Shown here: in pieces, positions 33,402-46,124 of the stretch | Layout: every line of letters begins with the position of its first letter | Numbering within the stretch: the stretch's first letter is position 1 | Assembly (NCBI RefSeq): GCF_027244095.1 | Contig: NC_069657.1 | Span: 244,816,674 to 244,880,673, forward strand | Source of the DNA: Hemicordylus capensis | Lineage: Eukaryota > Chordata > Lepidosauria > Squamata > Cordylidae | Length of the DNA: 64,000 nucleotides | Direction: 5' to 3' | Notes under the pieces: model-generated | The model's database searches: none | What the model saw: the letters and a program-made list of their open reading frames with translations, nothing else | Told to the model about the DNA's origin: nothing | Made by a program: the position numbers and the translations under genes

Positions 33402-34511
33402 TAGGGATGTGCGGAACGTTTCGGATACAAAACGTTTTGTACCCAAAACAGCCTGTTTCTAGTGTTTTGTAGACAAGACAAAACACCTATTTTCCAGATC
33501 CAAAAGTTTTGTATACAAAACAAAACGCCCCTGTTTCGGCTACAAAACGTTTTGTTGTTTCGGACCTCCATTTTGTGGTGATCTCTGAGTCAGTCTCCAT
33601 TTTGTGTTTGAAATCTCTTTGAATTTCCCACCCTTCCAGCTTTCTGATTAGTGACCTAAATCATGGGCTGACCTGCTGACAATTCCCTCCTTGTTCCCCA
33701 TTGGCTCTTTTGCTTCTTCCCACTCTTTACTGACCCCATATTGGCCAGGGGAAGGGTTGCTAACCCATGGGGTGCTGGGTTCTGCTGTTTCCGTGGTGTT
33801 CTGAGTGTAGATTCTCTGGTAGCATATGAGAGTGGATTCTTGTTTTTCACTGAAAATCTCATATGCTACCAGATAATCTACAATGAACACCTCAGAAACA
33901 ACAAAACCCAGTACCCCACAGCCTTGTGGGTATGGGGGTGGTTGACACCCTATGCGCACTACATAACCCCTCGCCCCCCCAAGTGGAATTATGGGGCTGC
34001 TGAAACCTCCATTATTTCCTATGGGAGAAATCTTAAAGACACGTAAACTTCAACAAATCACAAAAGATCAGCCCTTTGCCCAATTCCTTTGAAATAATTC
34101 TGGAAGTTTCCTTGCCGTCATTGGGCACTACCACCCACCACACTCTGCTCTGGGTCATCCCTTTCCCCTTGATTTGAAGCAATACATTTGCTGGAATCCC
34201 CATTATTCCCTATGGGAAAATTCTTAAAGATGTGTAAACTTAAAAAAAATCACACACAAAAATCAGCCCTTTGCCTAATTACTTTGAAATTTGGGTGGTA
34301 GCTTCCATTGGACACTACCACCACCACCCACTCTTTTTGCCCTGGGACCCTTTTTAAAAATCCAAATCGATTCGGATTCGGATTTGGAAAATTTGGCTAC
34401 AAAACAAAACAGGGCTGATTCAGATTCAGAAAATTTGGCTACAAAACAAAACGGGGATGTTTCGATTCGGATACAAATCGAAACAAGGAAATTCCAAAAT
34501 GCACACCCCTA
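33402..34511 (+). mobile_element. Complete non-autonomous hAT-like foldback element, 1110 bp
   Basis: It starts TAGGGATGTGCGGAAC and ends AAATGCACACCCCTA. Both sides carry the exact 8-bp duplication CTCTGCAA (33394-33401, 34512-34519), the hallmark of hAT transposition. The centre (about 33790-33895) is a palindrome of about 45-bp arms. Near the left end are repeated AAACGTTTTGT words, near the right end GATTCGGATT and ACAAAACAAAAC words. No transposase, so it moved by help from an autonomous hAT. Partial relatives: 14430, 21905, 27852, 34835, 37085. Confidence 0.85.
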
Positions 34512-34834
34512 CTCTGCAACCCTCCAGCCAGGTAACCTCTTGGGCACAGAAAGCGGGGAAGGAGATCTCCGTGAAAGGCAGTGAGAAAGTCCCCCGAAAA
34601 GGCGGAGAAAAGTCCCCCCCCCATGCTGCACAGCCTACTCTTAAAGAAAATTAAATCTGAGCAGGACAGAATCTTTTCATTCCTGAGTAACTTTTTGAAG
34701 ATAATTACCCGGCTTTCTTGATCAAGTGGCACTGGCAGCGTTGACATTGACATTAAAGGATGAACTGAAGGGCTCCCAGCATGCAGGCACGGGGGAAATC
34801 GCCTGTGCTTGGAAAAATCAAACCGGCAGATTGA

Positions 34835-34908
34835 GACCCCAAACAAATCAGGGGTGTTTCAATTTGGGTACAAATCAAAATGAAAAAATCAGTTTGTGCA
34901 CACCCCTA
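34835..34908 (+). mobile_element. hAT-like element, right-end fragment
   Basis: Contains ACAAATCAGGGGTG, GGGTACAAATCAAAATG and ends GTGCACACCCCTA at 34908. A right end without a left end. It stands just before the Gypsy fossil. Confidence 0.6.
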
Positions 34909-34915
34909 GTTATTA

Positions 34916-35880
34916 TCACTATGCTTCCTGCTTTTCTTGAATTTGCTATTCATGACTCTCACTCTATATTGGGACCTAGATGGGACCACTGGCTTGGAAG
35001 ACTGGAAAATATATTTCTTGTGCTAAAGGGAAATGTTGGTTCTGAAAAGGCAAAGCTAGCACTCACCAGGTATTTTAGACCTGCAAAAACATAGACTTTG
35101 AGCAGTTTATGTCACGGCAAGCTTGTCAAAAGGAAGGGAAAAGTACTGATGCATATCACACCCATCTTCGTCACCTTGCACAGTCCTGTGCATTCACAAA
35201 CACAGACAAGGACACAAATAATACAAGTATGTTCCTCTGCCAGGCTTCGGCAACAAATTCTATATGAACCCCAGATGACTCTCACCAAAATATTAGATAC
35301 TGCTTGAGCAAATGAAGTGCCTGAACAACATGCCCAAGTGATTGAGCAAGGCAGCCATGCCCCACAAATGGAAACTGTACAAAAGCTTCAGAGACACCCC
35401 AGTTGCAAGCAGCCAACCAGAGATACAACTTGCCATGCCTGTGGAAAAAGAACCACTATGCAATGTTGGAGATGAACTTCCAGTGCATCGACCTTTTGCA
35501 CCAACTGTCCTAATGACCACTAGGGGCATTGGGAGTAGAGACAGTGAGTAAGGGTCTCCCTATCTGTCCCTACTCTATGACCCCTGAACTGACTCTGCAG
35601 CACTTCCTGTGCTGAGTCACAATCATTCCTTTCCTCCTAGAGAGCAGATGGAAACATATCTCTCTCTCTCTCCTTACCTATCCACTATGTAGTCCTTTAG
35701 ATTAGAGATAGGTTTTTCCTATCTAAGTGTATTTAACCAATAAATATTTAGTGTTTAGTCATACAAGTCATAAATAGCTGCAATATCCAAACCATCCTCT
35801 GCTACTTACTCTGTAACTGGAGTGTGTGCTCATTCCTTAGTGCTCTGCTGTTTTACCTATTGTGGGTAAAAATCAACAAC
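34916..35880 (+). mobile_element. Ty3/Gypsy fossil: gag region and LTR-like segment
   Basis: Translations resemble a Gypsy capsid (DHWLGRLENIFLVLKGN; EGKSTDAYHTHLRHLA) and a nucleocapsid-like tail, followed at about 35546-35880 by an LTR-like stretch with AATAAA. The gag-end-to-LTR join recurs at 2514, 18502 and 43185. The element is broken, with many breaks. Confidence 0.62.
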
Positions 35881-38540
35881 CTTTAACATGCAAGAGTCTG
35901 CAGGTTCTCACAGATTACCTCGTGTCCTCACTGATAGGGTCAAGGGCAGGCAAATGCTCTTCAGGCTCATCTTCAGGGGAAGATAACTCATATATCTATG
36001 CTGTCTGTTCTCCAGCACCAACTACCATAAGGGTCTGCTTCACCGCTATGTTTTCATAGAAGGACACAAAGTTCATGTTTTAACAGATACAGGCGGAAAT
36101 GATGGCCCAGTGTGACTATGATGCACTTCCTCAGAAACCGCTGCTGGTGCACTCAACCATGAAAGTGTACCCCTATGCAACTCCAACTCCATTGTCTCTG
36201 AGTGGCATGTTCCAGGCACATTTTACCTTCCAGGTACACATCTGTTATACATCCCATGTATGTTGCACCTAGTGGTGATACCTTGATCACCTATGACACA
36301 GCCAACAACTTGGGACTCATCACAGTGCTCCAGACTATACTCCTGATCCACTTCCTTTAAACCTCCACTAGTATGAGCACATGTTTCAAGGCATCAGAAA
36401 GTTGAAAATGAAACAAGTAAAACTTCACATTGACCAAAGAGTTCCACCAGTTGCCCTGCCACAGAGATGTATTCCTTTCCATATTAGGAAACTGGTTGAA
36501 AAGTTGACACTTGGAGAAACTTGATATCATCGAGCGTGTGGATGTCCCTACCCCATGGGGTTCCCCCATAGTTGTTGCCCCAAATTCTAAACAGTCAGGC
36601 AAAATAAGGATATGTGTGGACATGCGCCTCCCCAATTGAACTATCAAGCGGAAGAGACACATTACACCCACTGTGGAAGATATCACTGTGGGACAAAATT
36701 TCTCTCCAAGCTTGAGCTTACTGCTGGTTACCATCAATTTGAACTCCACCCTGATTCCAGATATATGATGACATTTTCAACTCATGTGGGCCTTCGCCAC
36801 TACAAACACCTCAGTTTTGGTATTTCTTCTGCTGTGGAAATATTTCAGAATTCAGTTCATGAAGTCCTAGCTGGACTCCCAGGTGTGCTCAATGTCAGTG
36901 ATGATATTTTGGTGTTTGGCACCACAGAAGAGGCGCATGAATCTCATCTTACTGCAGTCTTACGGTGTCTGCAGGAGGAGAATCTGACTCTTAACCAGAG
37001 TAAATGCAAATTTTAAAAACCCACCTGGGAGTTTTTTTACTATTTCTTTTCCAAGGACGATATCTCTGCTGACCCCCACAAATGCAATGGCAATACATAA
37101 TGCTGCTGTACCCACTACAAAGATGTTCATTCATCATCTTTGGTGCAAAATGATGAATGAACTTAGAAGCCTCTATCACTGCTCATCTTTGTTCATTCAT
37201 AATCTGCTTGGGTGCAAAATGATGAATGAATTTAGAATCCACTCTCATTTCCCACCAAATAATCTACTCTCAGAACACCTCAAACACTGAAAACAACAAA
37301 ACCCAGTACCCCCATGGGCTTGTGGTTTGGGGGGCCACAACCCATTCTAGGCCACCCTGGTGCCCCCCAAGTGTAGTTATGGGGCTTCTGAAATCCCCAT
37401 TATTCCCTATGGGAAAAAGCTTAAAGACATGCCAACTTAAAAAATAATAATCACCCCTTTCACCAATTTCTTTGAAATCTGGGTAGTAGCAGGCACCCAT
37501 TGGGGTACTACCACCTGACCTACTGTTCTGCTCCTGGAACCCCTTTTCTGCCCCAAAGCTGCCACAAAGACATGCCAACTTCAAAAAAATTTTAAAAATC
37601 ACCCCTTTGCCCAATTTCTTTGAAATTTGGGTGGTAGCTTCCACCCATTCGGCACTAGCACCCACCCCACTCTTTTGCCCCCAGAGTTCCCTTTTAACCC
37701 CAAATTGATTCAGATTTAGATTCAGAAAATTTGGGTAAAAATCAATTCCGGGGTGATTTGGGGGGGCAGATTCGGACCCAAAACAAATCGAGGGTGATTC
37801 AGTTTGGATACAAATGAAATTAATATATTTGTGCACATCCCTAATGATCTCCCCAATGCCAGGCATCTGTTGCTTGTCACTAATGACTATAGTCATTTTC
37901 CAGAGGTGGAAATGCTTGCCAGCACTTCAGCTAATACTGTAATCCCCAAATAGGATAAATTTTTCTATGGCATACCAGCTGTTCTCAAAAGTGACAATGG
38001 ACCGCCTTTCTAGAGTTCCCAGTTTGCTCAATTCTCAGGCTCCCTAGGCTTCGAACATTAAAAAATCATGTCATACTGGCCCGCAGGCCAATGGGGAAGT
38101 TGAGAGGTTCATGAAGACATTAAAGGAAGTTCTCCGGATTGCCACAGCAGAGGGTGACAATCTGAAACAAGAATTATTTTATTCCACTGCTCTACTGGTT
38201 TGGTACCAACTACCCTTTTGTTTGGCAGATAAGTTCAGACAAAACTGCCTCAACTTTACAAGGACACTGTTTTACATCAATGTGATGAACACGCAAAGAG
38301 CATGATGAAACAGTACACTGATCAACATAGACCAGCCACAGTTCTACCATCAAAAGTGGGTGACATGGTTCTAGTGAAAAACCTTCAGCCTTGGAACAAA
38401 CCATCACTGCCCTTGTATCCTGCACCATATCAAATAATGCAGATAAAAGGTACCATAATCATAGCCCAGTGCAGTAATCATACAGTCACAAGAAATATAC
38501 CTCACTTCAAACCAGTGCAGAGCACACATACCCAGTGACA
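35881..38540 (+). mobile_element. Ty3/Gypsy fossil: protease, reverse transcriptase and integrase remnants
   Basis: About 36600-37016 resembles a Gypsy reverse transcriptase (AGYHQFELHPDSRY; VSDDILVFG). About 37890-38540 resembles the integrase core and its C-terminal part (KSDNGPPF; ANGEVERFMKTLKEVL; SKVGDMVLVKN). A hAT-like element (37085-37843) was later inserted between the two. The element is old and broken, with many breaks. Confidence 0.72.
37085..37843 (+). mobile_element. hAT-like TGCACATCCCTA element, core plus right half, inside Gypsy fossil
   Basis: From about 37250 it matches the right half of 33402-34511: AACAACAAAACCCAGTACCC, CCCATTATTCCCTATGGG, and the end TTTGTGCACATCCCTA at 37843. 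To the left is a family-specific inverted repeat built of TTCATTCATCAT and ATGATGAATGAA words (37125-37235). The left half is missing or replaced. Confidence 0.65.
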
Positions 38541-38767
38541 ATGTCATCTCATCTAGCTCTTCTGATCCACCAATGTCTGCAGCCCCGTGTGATCCTGAAC
38601 AGTGCCATTCACATTACCTGCAAAGGATAAATCATTGAGCTGCAAACTATTTGCAGGACTATACTTGCCTAGCAGTAGCTGGTCATGAATCTGTGGACCA
38701 ACTTTGATCTGTGTTCTTGTTTGATGTTCATAGTTTTGTGTTGCAAATTTTGTTGGTATTTTCATGG

Positions 38768-38998
38768 GTAACGTAAATTTGTGCCCTTGAGTCAGTGTTG
38801 ACTCCTGGCAACCACAGAATCATGTGGGGTTTTTTGGTAGAATACAGGAGAGATTTACCATTGCCTCCTCCCACGCAGTGTGAGTTGATGCCTTTCAGCA
38901 CCCTCCTATATCACTGCTGCCCGATATAGGTGTTTCCCATAGTCTGGAAAACACACCAGCGGGGATTCGAACCAGCAACCTCTTGCTTGCTAGGCAAG
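38768..38998 (-). mobile_element. tRNA-derived SINE
   Basis: Read on the minus strand, it starts at about 38998 and contains TGCTGGTTCGAATCCCCGC, a clear tRNA B box. The body has GGGAAACACCTATATCGGGC and GGAGGCAATGGTAAATC. It ends in CACTGACTCAAGGGCAC...TTTAC. Older fragments of the same family lie at 1112 and 17110. Confidence 0.78.
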
Positions 38999-39049
38999 TC
39001 ATTTCTGTTTAAGCTGTGCAGGTATGCTGGAGCACCTCACAGTTATCAA

Positions 39050-39318
39050 GAGCCACTGGGCTGAACAGACAGGCCCAGCAGTCGCTCCAGCTGCCGCCAC
39101 CGTGGCAGGGGGAGGCCTGCTTGGCTCTACCCCCAGCCGCCACCCCTCGGCCTCACGCCACACATGGCAGCTGAAATTTTGGAGGATTTGGCACAGCGGG
39201 GCAGTGGCAGGGTGGGCACAGGTTGGCTGAAGGAGGCCCCTCTGGCCATTTGGAGAGCCCCCCAGACCTTGGAGGCCACAGACCGTGACCCCACGGTCTG
39301 GGAGTAAGAGCGCCTCTG
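39050..39318 (+). mobile_element. hAT-like element A family, right-end portion
   Basis: Right end GGTCTGGGAGTAAGAGCGCC then TCTG (39318). It contains the uninterrupted text GGCCCCTCTGGCCATTTGGA, which at 44085 is split by another element. The left terminus is not clear. Confidence 0.55.
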
Positions 39319-40098
39319 GTTGTTGCGCACCACCCAGAACCTTTGGATAGGGCAGTACAAAAATGTAATGAACAACAAGCCAAATCATCCGTGCACCGCT
39401 CAGAGGAAGGGCCATTAACAGAAACGAAACTGCAGGAAGCCCTGGTGACGTCATGTCAGCAGTCCCCGGAGGCATGCATGGCACACTGGAAATGCAGTCC
39501 TTCCCAGGGCTCTCCCCATAGAGCTCAGCACACTTTCTGGCACAGTTCCCATGACTGCACCAGGACTCCCTACAGCTCTGCTGCCTTTGACAGTCGTCCC
39601 CCAGTGCTGTGCACAGATTGCTCTGCATACGGGTAAGCGGGCGGCTGCCCCTGCACAGGGTCAGGCACAAGAAGATGCAAATGATTGTGCTTCAAAGCTG
39701 AATCACTGCATATGCCTACAGCGAATGAAATAATTTCATCATGGGGCCATGATATTTGCCTTTTGGGCACACCAGTTCTAGCACAGACTCCTTCCTGATG
39801 TGTCAGGTTTTCATGTGCCAATATTTTCCCGTGGAGTAGCATCAACTCTTGTAGTATAAAATTGTACAATCCGCACACAGGTTTATCACCTCCATGAGAA
39901 CTAGATCATAGGGAGCATCTGTACTCATGACTGTCAACACAGGGGGGTTGAGTACAGTTACAGTCATGTACTCATGACTGTAAACATGGAGACGGGCAAC
40001 AAGCTCCAATAAAAAGGTACTACAGCCCTCCTACAGATCAACAACAAATGCTAGGAATATGGAATCTTTGGGGCTCTTGCCAAGAATACATTCTAGAT
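39319..40098. other. Intergenic, no gene recognised
   Basis: No family motifs in the frames and no clear repeat ends. A CATGACTG-rich stretch lies at 39920-39990. Confidence 0.4.
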
Positions 40099-40233
40099 CA
40101 GAGTTTCTTAACCTTTGGCCCTCAGATGTTTTTGGACTACAACTCCCATTATCCTCAGCCAAAAAAGCCATGTCTGGGGATGATGGGAGTTGTAGTCCAA
40201 CAACATATGGGGGCCCAAGGTTAAGAAACCCTG
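40099..40233. mobile_element. Complete 135-bp hAT-like palindromic MITE
   Basis: The left end is CAGAGTTTCTTAACCTTTGG and the right end CCAAGGTTAAGAAACCCTG. The arms contain GGACTACAACTCCCAT and ATGGGAGTTGTAGTCC, so nearly the whole element folds back on itself. The exact 8-bp duplication TTCTAGAT flanks it (40091-40098, 40234-40241). CAG...CTG ends with 8-bp duplications are typical of hAT. A worn relative is at 7618. Confidence 0.88.
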
Positions 40234-41759
40234 TTCTAGATTTTTTCCATCCCCTCCCTTTCATGGCTGCTGCAATTCACAAGGCTATAGCTGGAGCAGA
40301 GAAGAAAAGAGCAGAAGTAACAGTAGCTTTGCAGCTAAGTGAAGATGGTATCCACAAAAGGGCACTGCCGTTCCCTCTACATTTTCTGTCTCTCCCTCAC
40401 CCGCCTCTTCTGCCATAGAGGTAAGTTATATTATTCCCCCCCCCCCCCCATTTCTCCATCTGGATGGTTTTTAGATGAGCAAAAAGATCTCAGTCATTAT
40501 ATTTAAGGTACCACGAAATATAGTAACTATATGCATTTTTTCAAAGGCTTCAGTCCAAATTTTTCTGTGAAAAAGGATAGAAGCTTCAACTGCCAATCTT
40601 GTTTTGAAGTTTACCCAAGTCACTCCCCAAGCTAGCACCTGCACTGTCAGTGGCACAGCTAAGCAATTTTGCGGCCCAAAGGGTTTTGCAGCTTCCCCCT
40701 TAGGGAAAGCTTGAAACTTTTTTAAAAAGAAAAAAAAATCTGAACTGACTTGCACTTTGCATGGAGTACCCACTGCTCACCTGTCCCTTGGGACCTCCTC
40801 CAAATATCGGGAGGGGGAGCTGCAGCCCCACTGCCATGCCCGCCCCAGCCGCACAGCTGGAATAGATACAAATTCTCTCATTCTAGATTACCTGGAGTTG
40901 AGTTGTTATCACCTGCTCAATGATCTAAATTAGAGACTGAGTGGTAATTGTTCAAGTCACTGAACAATGATCCAAGTCGTTGAACAATGATCCTCCCTGA
41001 TCCAAGGAGGTTTTTCTTCCCCAGAAGGGACAGGACCACAACCTCTTTCAACGGGGTAGTAACTATGCCCCTTTTAAGAAGGTCATTCACTACCTAGGTC
41101 ACCCAAATTCCCAGTCCCACCTTGGTAGATGTAATTAGCTAGGAAGTTTAAGGATCACCAGAGCTCAGTAAACTTTACATCCTCAGGCAATGCAAGCTGA
41201 ACAAATCCATAATCACCTGACACTGAGCCTGATACAGTTGTGGAATTCAAGTTGACACAAATGAGAGTGAATTGACTGCAAAATGTTTCACAAACCGGTC
41301 ACAATGGGCAGCAGATTGTCCAACTCCACGCTTTGTCAGGCCTGATCGTAACAAGCCCTTTCACACCTTAGGTAGCTCTGCTTGTCAACACTGAGTTGAT
41401 GCAATGGTGGCAGAGAAGTAAACTTCCTTTGCTGCCATCAGTGCTACCACAGAGCAGGCCCAAAGTGTTGGGTCAAACTCATTACAGGTCTGCCACCACT
41501 GCATATATAAATGTCATTTATTGCAGCCAGAAGCTGCCAACAGAATGCTTGGGGAGCTGTAGTCTACCACCTGCAGGTCTGTAGGGAGGTATCGGGTGGA
41601 GAAACATCAGGTGTGAGCTCATTTTTGAACAGCTTCTCACTCCTTCATTTTCAGTACTTTGCATATGGAAAGCACAGTTTGTATAATTTCACGAAAGTGA
41701 AGATTTTGTTTTCTTTGCTGCACTATGCATGTAAATGTGGGAAGTATTCAGTTGCAGAG
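40234..41759. other. Intergenic, no gene recognised
   Basis: Includes a C run at 40435-40449. A frame at 40263 (MAAAIHKAIAGAEKKRAE) followed by GTAAGT near 40421 looks exon-like, but I recognise no family. Confidence 0.4.
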
Positions 41760-42225
41760 TCACCAAGGTAATTTGCTGATATTTGCATTTGTGGGGTGGA
41801 GTGGAGAGAAACTAGCAGCTCCATGCACTGAGCTGGAACCTCCACAGTTGCAGCTGAATTTGATAGGGGCGGGGAGGAGAAGTAGACTGCACCTCACCCC
41901 AAATCTCCAGATGACCTCACTCATAAGTTTAATGTACATGTTTAGCAACATAGGGGACAGAACCGAGCATAAATGCCATGGGGCAAAGTAATATAGACCT
42001 GGCAGCACCTTCTTGAAATGACAATCCAGGTAGGAGTGGAACCACTGACGTGAAATGCCCCGGATCCCCATCCCGGACAGTTGGTCCTGCAGGATAGGAG
42101 AATAAGCAGGGTCACACTCTCCCTGTTCTTCCTTCGGAATAGGTCATCCATCAAGGTGTCCAAAGGTAGCTTCAAGTCTGAAGCCAGACTGATATGAATG
42201 TAGACTACTTGTGCCATCCAAGAAT
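41760..42225 (-). mobile_element. L2-clade LINE, short reverse transcriptase fragment
   Basis: Minus-strand frames read PLDTLMDDLFRRKNRESVTLLILL, then QWFHSYLDCHFKKV, then SVLSPMLLNMYIKLMSEVI, which is the same part of the L2 reverse transcriptase as at 26002-26300. Frames are shifted between the pieces. Confidence 0.78.
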
Positions 42226-43184
42226 GTGCAATGGCCTTGTACAGGAAGCAATAGGCTAGTTCATACGATCAGTAATTGAGTAGGACAAGAGTCCTACCCA
42301 TGTTCAGGAGCTGTGCATGCTCCTGTTTTGCAACAGTGTGAGATAAAAAGCAAGGTAGGAGGCGGGGTAAGTGATCATGTGTATCTAGCACTGTGTAGGA
42401 AGCCTCCATCCATCCAACCCAGCAACTGGACCCGGCTGTTTAAGGAGGTTGGAGGGCTTTTCCTCCTACCCAGCAGGATCCTTGCACATGGTCACTTTCT
42501 CTTCCTCCAAGCTTACTTTTACTCACACAGGATCACAAAATAGGAATGCACACAGCTGACCGTGTAAACTATCGTGCAATGCAATTACTGAAATGCAATT
42601 ACTGATGGTGTAAAGTCTAGCCTAATGTCTGCAAGCAGCTCATAACTGGAGCAATCCTTAGGTTCTAGAGAGAGTTTTTAGGAGTGGTATTTGGAAGAAG
42701 ATACCTTCAAGGCAGCTGGGATTACCCCCCTGCAATAAGTCACTAATTCCTTTGTGGAGAGAGCTATTCAACCCACCCATGATGGCTGTTATAAGCCCAA
42801 AAGGGAAAGGAATTGAGCAGACAAGTGGTGAGCCATCCTTCTCCAAGCACCTTAAATATCTGTGTCCTTAGACCACCGTAAACAGAATCCATCCAACAGA
42901 ACAGGACTAGGCAGTGCTCAGCCTCAGGGCACATCCATTGACTGCACTGCAGACAACGCGGCATCTAAGCAGCTAAAGATGTGAGTGACGTTATCTGAGC
43001 AAGTAAGTCACAGCAAGCCAGTAAGGCTTCCTTAACATGCATTTGCTGGGAAACTCTCCAAACCTTGGGAAAGCTCTGCTGGATGGCCCTAGGGAGACAA
43101 ACTGGTGGCAGAGCAGTAACTGGTGGCAGCACAGTCTTGCCTTTTTGCCTCCCTCAGCACCACCTAAAACTCTAAAATAAGTTC
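42226..43184. other. Intergenic, no gene recognised
   Basis: No coding motifs or repeat ends recognised before the LTR fossil. Confidence 0.4.
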
Positions 43185-43637
43185 TGGAGTTTGTAATTAT
43201 TTTTCAAAGCACCAACAAAGGAAGCTCCCCACTCCAGTTACAGAGTAGAGGACAGAGTTTTGTTGCTGCCATTATCTAAAGAACATGCGTGGAGATTGTT
43301 GCACAGTCTAAATAGAAATACAATTTGGAGAGGAAAGACCTAGCCCTGTCTAAAGGCTACCTGATGGATAGGTGGGGGGGGGGGTCCATCTACTCTCTAG
43401 GAGGAGAGGAAGAGGACTGACACAGCACAGGAAGTACCTGAGAAGTCAAGGCAGGGGTCATAGAGTAGAGGCATGCAGGGACAGGCAGGGGTGCACCTAA
43501 TTTGGGTGCCCAGACCACCCAGCCACAAGGGCCCCCCCACATGAGCATCCCCCACCCGAGGCACTCTGAAACCTCCTTTTGGGGGACCATCACCAAACCT
43601 CTGTGGTTTTTTATTATTATTGTAGCTGCCGCGTGCC

Positions 43638-44046
43638 CCACCAAACCTCCATGTTTTTTTAATTATTAATAACAGCAGCCGAGGGGTGGCTGCCTGGGGT
43701 GGGGAGTGGAGCAGTCCTTCTCTCCTCTCCCCACTCCCCTGGTGATGGCAGGGGCTGGAGCGATGCTGGGCCCATCCATTTGGATTTTTGCCAACTGCAA
43801 GGCACGCCTGCACATTTGAGATCGTCACAAGCCCGTGACATCATGGGCTTGTGGTGATCTCTCAACTGCACAGGCGCACTTTACAGTTGGCAAAAGACAC
43901 TGGCCCAAATGGACGGGCCCAGTGTCGCTCTGGCCCCTGCCGTGGCCGGGGGAGGGGGGAGAAGGACTGCTCCACTCCCCCCCCCCACCGCAGCAGCCAC
44001 CCCTCAGCTGCACTAATAATGTTTAAAAAAAACACAGAGGTTTGGC
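43638..44046. repeat. Long inverted repeat, about 200-bp arms
   Basis: Left-arm text such as CCAAACCTCCATGTTTTTTT, GAGGGGTGGCTGC, ATTTTTGCCAACTG and CACAAGCCCGTGA is answered in reverse order and complement by GGGCTTGTGG, ACAGTTGGCAAAAG, CAGCCACCCCTC and ACACAGAGGTTTGG. The spacer is about 10 bp. Arms are diverged but clearly paired. It is part of element A. Confidence 0.75.
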
Positions 44047-45256
44047 AGAGCAATCACGGGGTGGCTGCTGGAGGCCCCTGGCCCCAGGGGCGTAACGATG
44101 GGGGGCAGGGGGGGCACGTGCCCCAGGCGCCACCTGAAGGGGGTGCCAAAATGCCTGCCCCACCCCACCCCAAATTTTTTTTGTAAAAAAAAATAATAAA
44201 AATTTAATTTTTTTTTTAAATACCCCCCCCCCATTCCATCAGCGGTAGGGCGCCACCAGGCAGGCCCGCTGCTCACCGCTGCCGCGCAGGACCGGAGCAG
44301 GTGGCGCCCGCACCACCACCTCACTCACACAGACGCAGGGCAAGCCAGCGCACTCGTTGCAAGATCTCTGCGTCCGGACGGGTGGCAGGCAGCTGCGCAT
44401 GCCTGCACCATGACCACATGACTACTAGCAGCAACTGCTGCTGGGCCTTCGCGTCGTCGTGTGCTGTTTGGTGCTTCGTGCTGCTTTTGCCCACCACCAC
44501 TACACTGCCTGCCCTGCGCTGGCTGTTGCATTCATCTTGATTGAATCCCAGTGAGTCAAAGTAAGTAACTGTAAGTAAACTGACTGCTGCTGCCCTGATA
44601 TCTCATCGCCGTGGGTGTCCCGCACCCCCCGCCTGCAACAAGCCCCTTTCCCTTCCCCTGCCTGCCTCACTTGCTGCCTGCCTGGCTAGCTCTTGCCCCC
44701 CGGCTTTCCCCCCTTCTGAACCACGACAGACGACACAAAAGAAGAGCTGGGAGAATTTGCTCCCTAGCTCAAGCGGGCTGCTCGCACGTGCTCTCCACCA
44801 CCCTCGCCTCTGCCTTTCTCTCTGCTGCTGGGCGGGAAAAAGGAAATGAAGACTCGCAGACCAGAGCAATGGCTTTTGCTGCTGCTGCTGATCTTTTTTC
44901 CTTCTTTCCCCCACCCTTTATTTGCCGCCGCCGCCAGCCTCGCCTCCTTTCCTGCTGCTGCTTAACTTTGCGTTGCTTGGAGCTTCCCTCTGCCTCAGAA
45001 GCTCTCAGAATAAGAAAAGGGTTAACTAGTCTCTGCTTGGTGGTGGGGGAAGCATCTACGATTTCGCTGCCAGACATGCCCTCCAAGCAGGAGAAGGAGC
45101 CTAATTGGTCCCCTGCTGCATTCTTGAGTTCCTGGTCACTCTGCATTTGAATAATGCCAGGAGCGGAGCTGAATGGAAATGTCTTGCAAACTAGCTGAAG
45201 TCTCCCTTGCTTCATCTTCAAGAAACGTAAAAAAATAGAACAAAACACCTAACTGT

Positions 45257-45290
<34 letters not shown>
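45257..45290. repeat. (TG)n(AG)n microsatellite
   Basis: TG run followed directly by an AG run, inside element B. Confidence 0.9.
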
Positions 45291-45291
<1 letters not shown>

Positions 45292-46124
45292 TCTGCCACC
45301 ACACATATACTTGTTGTTGAAGACTCTGTTTGTGTGTGTATGATGTACTTGCTGGTGTGTTGAGTTTACTTTGAAGACTGCTTATAGGCTACTTATAGCT
45401 TTAATCTGGTGGTCTGTGTGTTTTTAAAAATCCTCTTGTCTTGACTTGACTGTAATGGCTTTAGTTTTTGATAAGTTGCTGGTCTTGTTACTGTAGTAGC
45501 AAGCATGCATTGTCCCATTTGCAAAGCAAATGTCCTCCCTGTTCTTCATTTGAAGCATTAAATTGCTCTTGGGGTATGGCTGAAAGATTCCTGGAAAAAG
45601 TAAACTTTATTGGGGGTGGGGCAGGGTTAAACTTTTCTGGTTTCCCATACAGTGAGTGCTGCTTCTGGTATATGTGTTTACTTTGTTTTTTCCAAAGGAG
45701 AGACAATTTTCTAATAAAGTCCTCCTTTACTCTATCACCTTCCTACTTCATGTATGCAGAAATCTGAAAACACTTTCCCCACAAAAAAATCACATTGTCA
45801 TATTGATTCATATAAAAGATGGTTCTAAAGTTAAGACAACCCCCCAATTTCTAACAGCAGACTTGGAAAAAAACTATTTTTAGATTCAGGTAAATATGTT
45901 TGCTTGTTCCTGCAGGCTTACTCCATTTTTTTCTTCTAAATTTGTATGAGACTGCTATCCAATAGTATACAAAATCCTGAATATATACATTCTAAGAGAC
46001 CCCACTAACTGAGCATCCTTAAAAGTTGTGATTCTCTATATATTTAGCATGGGGAGTGCATCTGACCCTATCCAGCGCCAGCATAGCATCTGTCCAGTGG
46101 CTGTTGCTGGTGTCTACCACGTTT

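Noticed and set aside
40263-40421. Exon-like frame ending at GTAAGT
   Set aside because: No acceptor-bounded partner exon and no recognised family.
44611-45150. 179-codon frame in GC-rich DNA
   Set aside because: Long only because of GC content; biased composition and no domain. The region is better described as element cargo of unknown origin.
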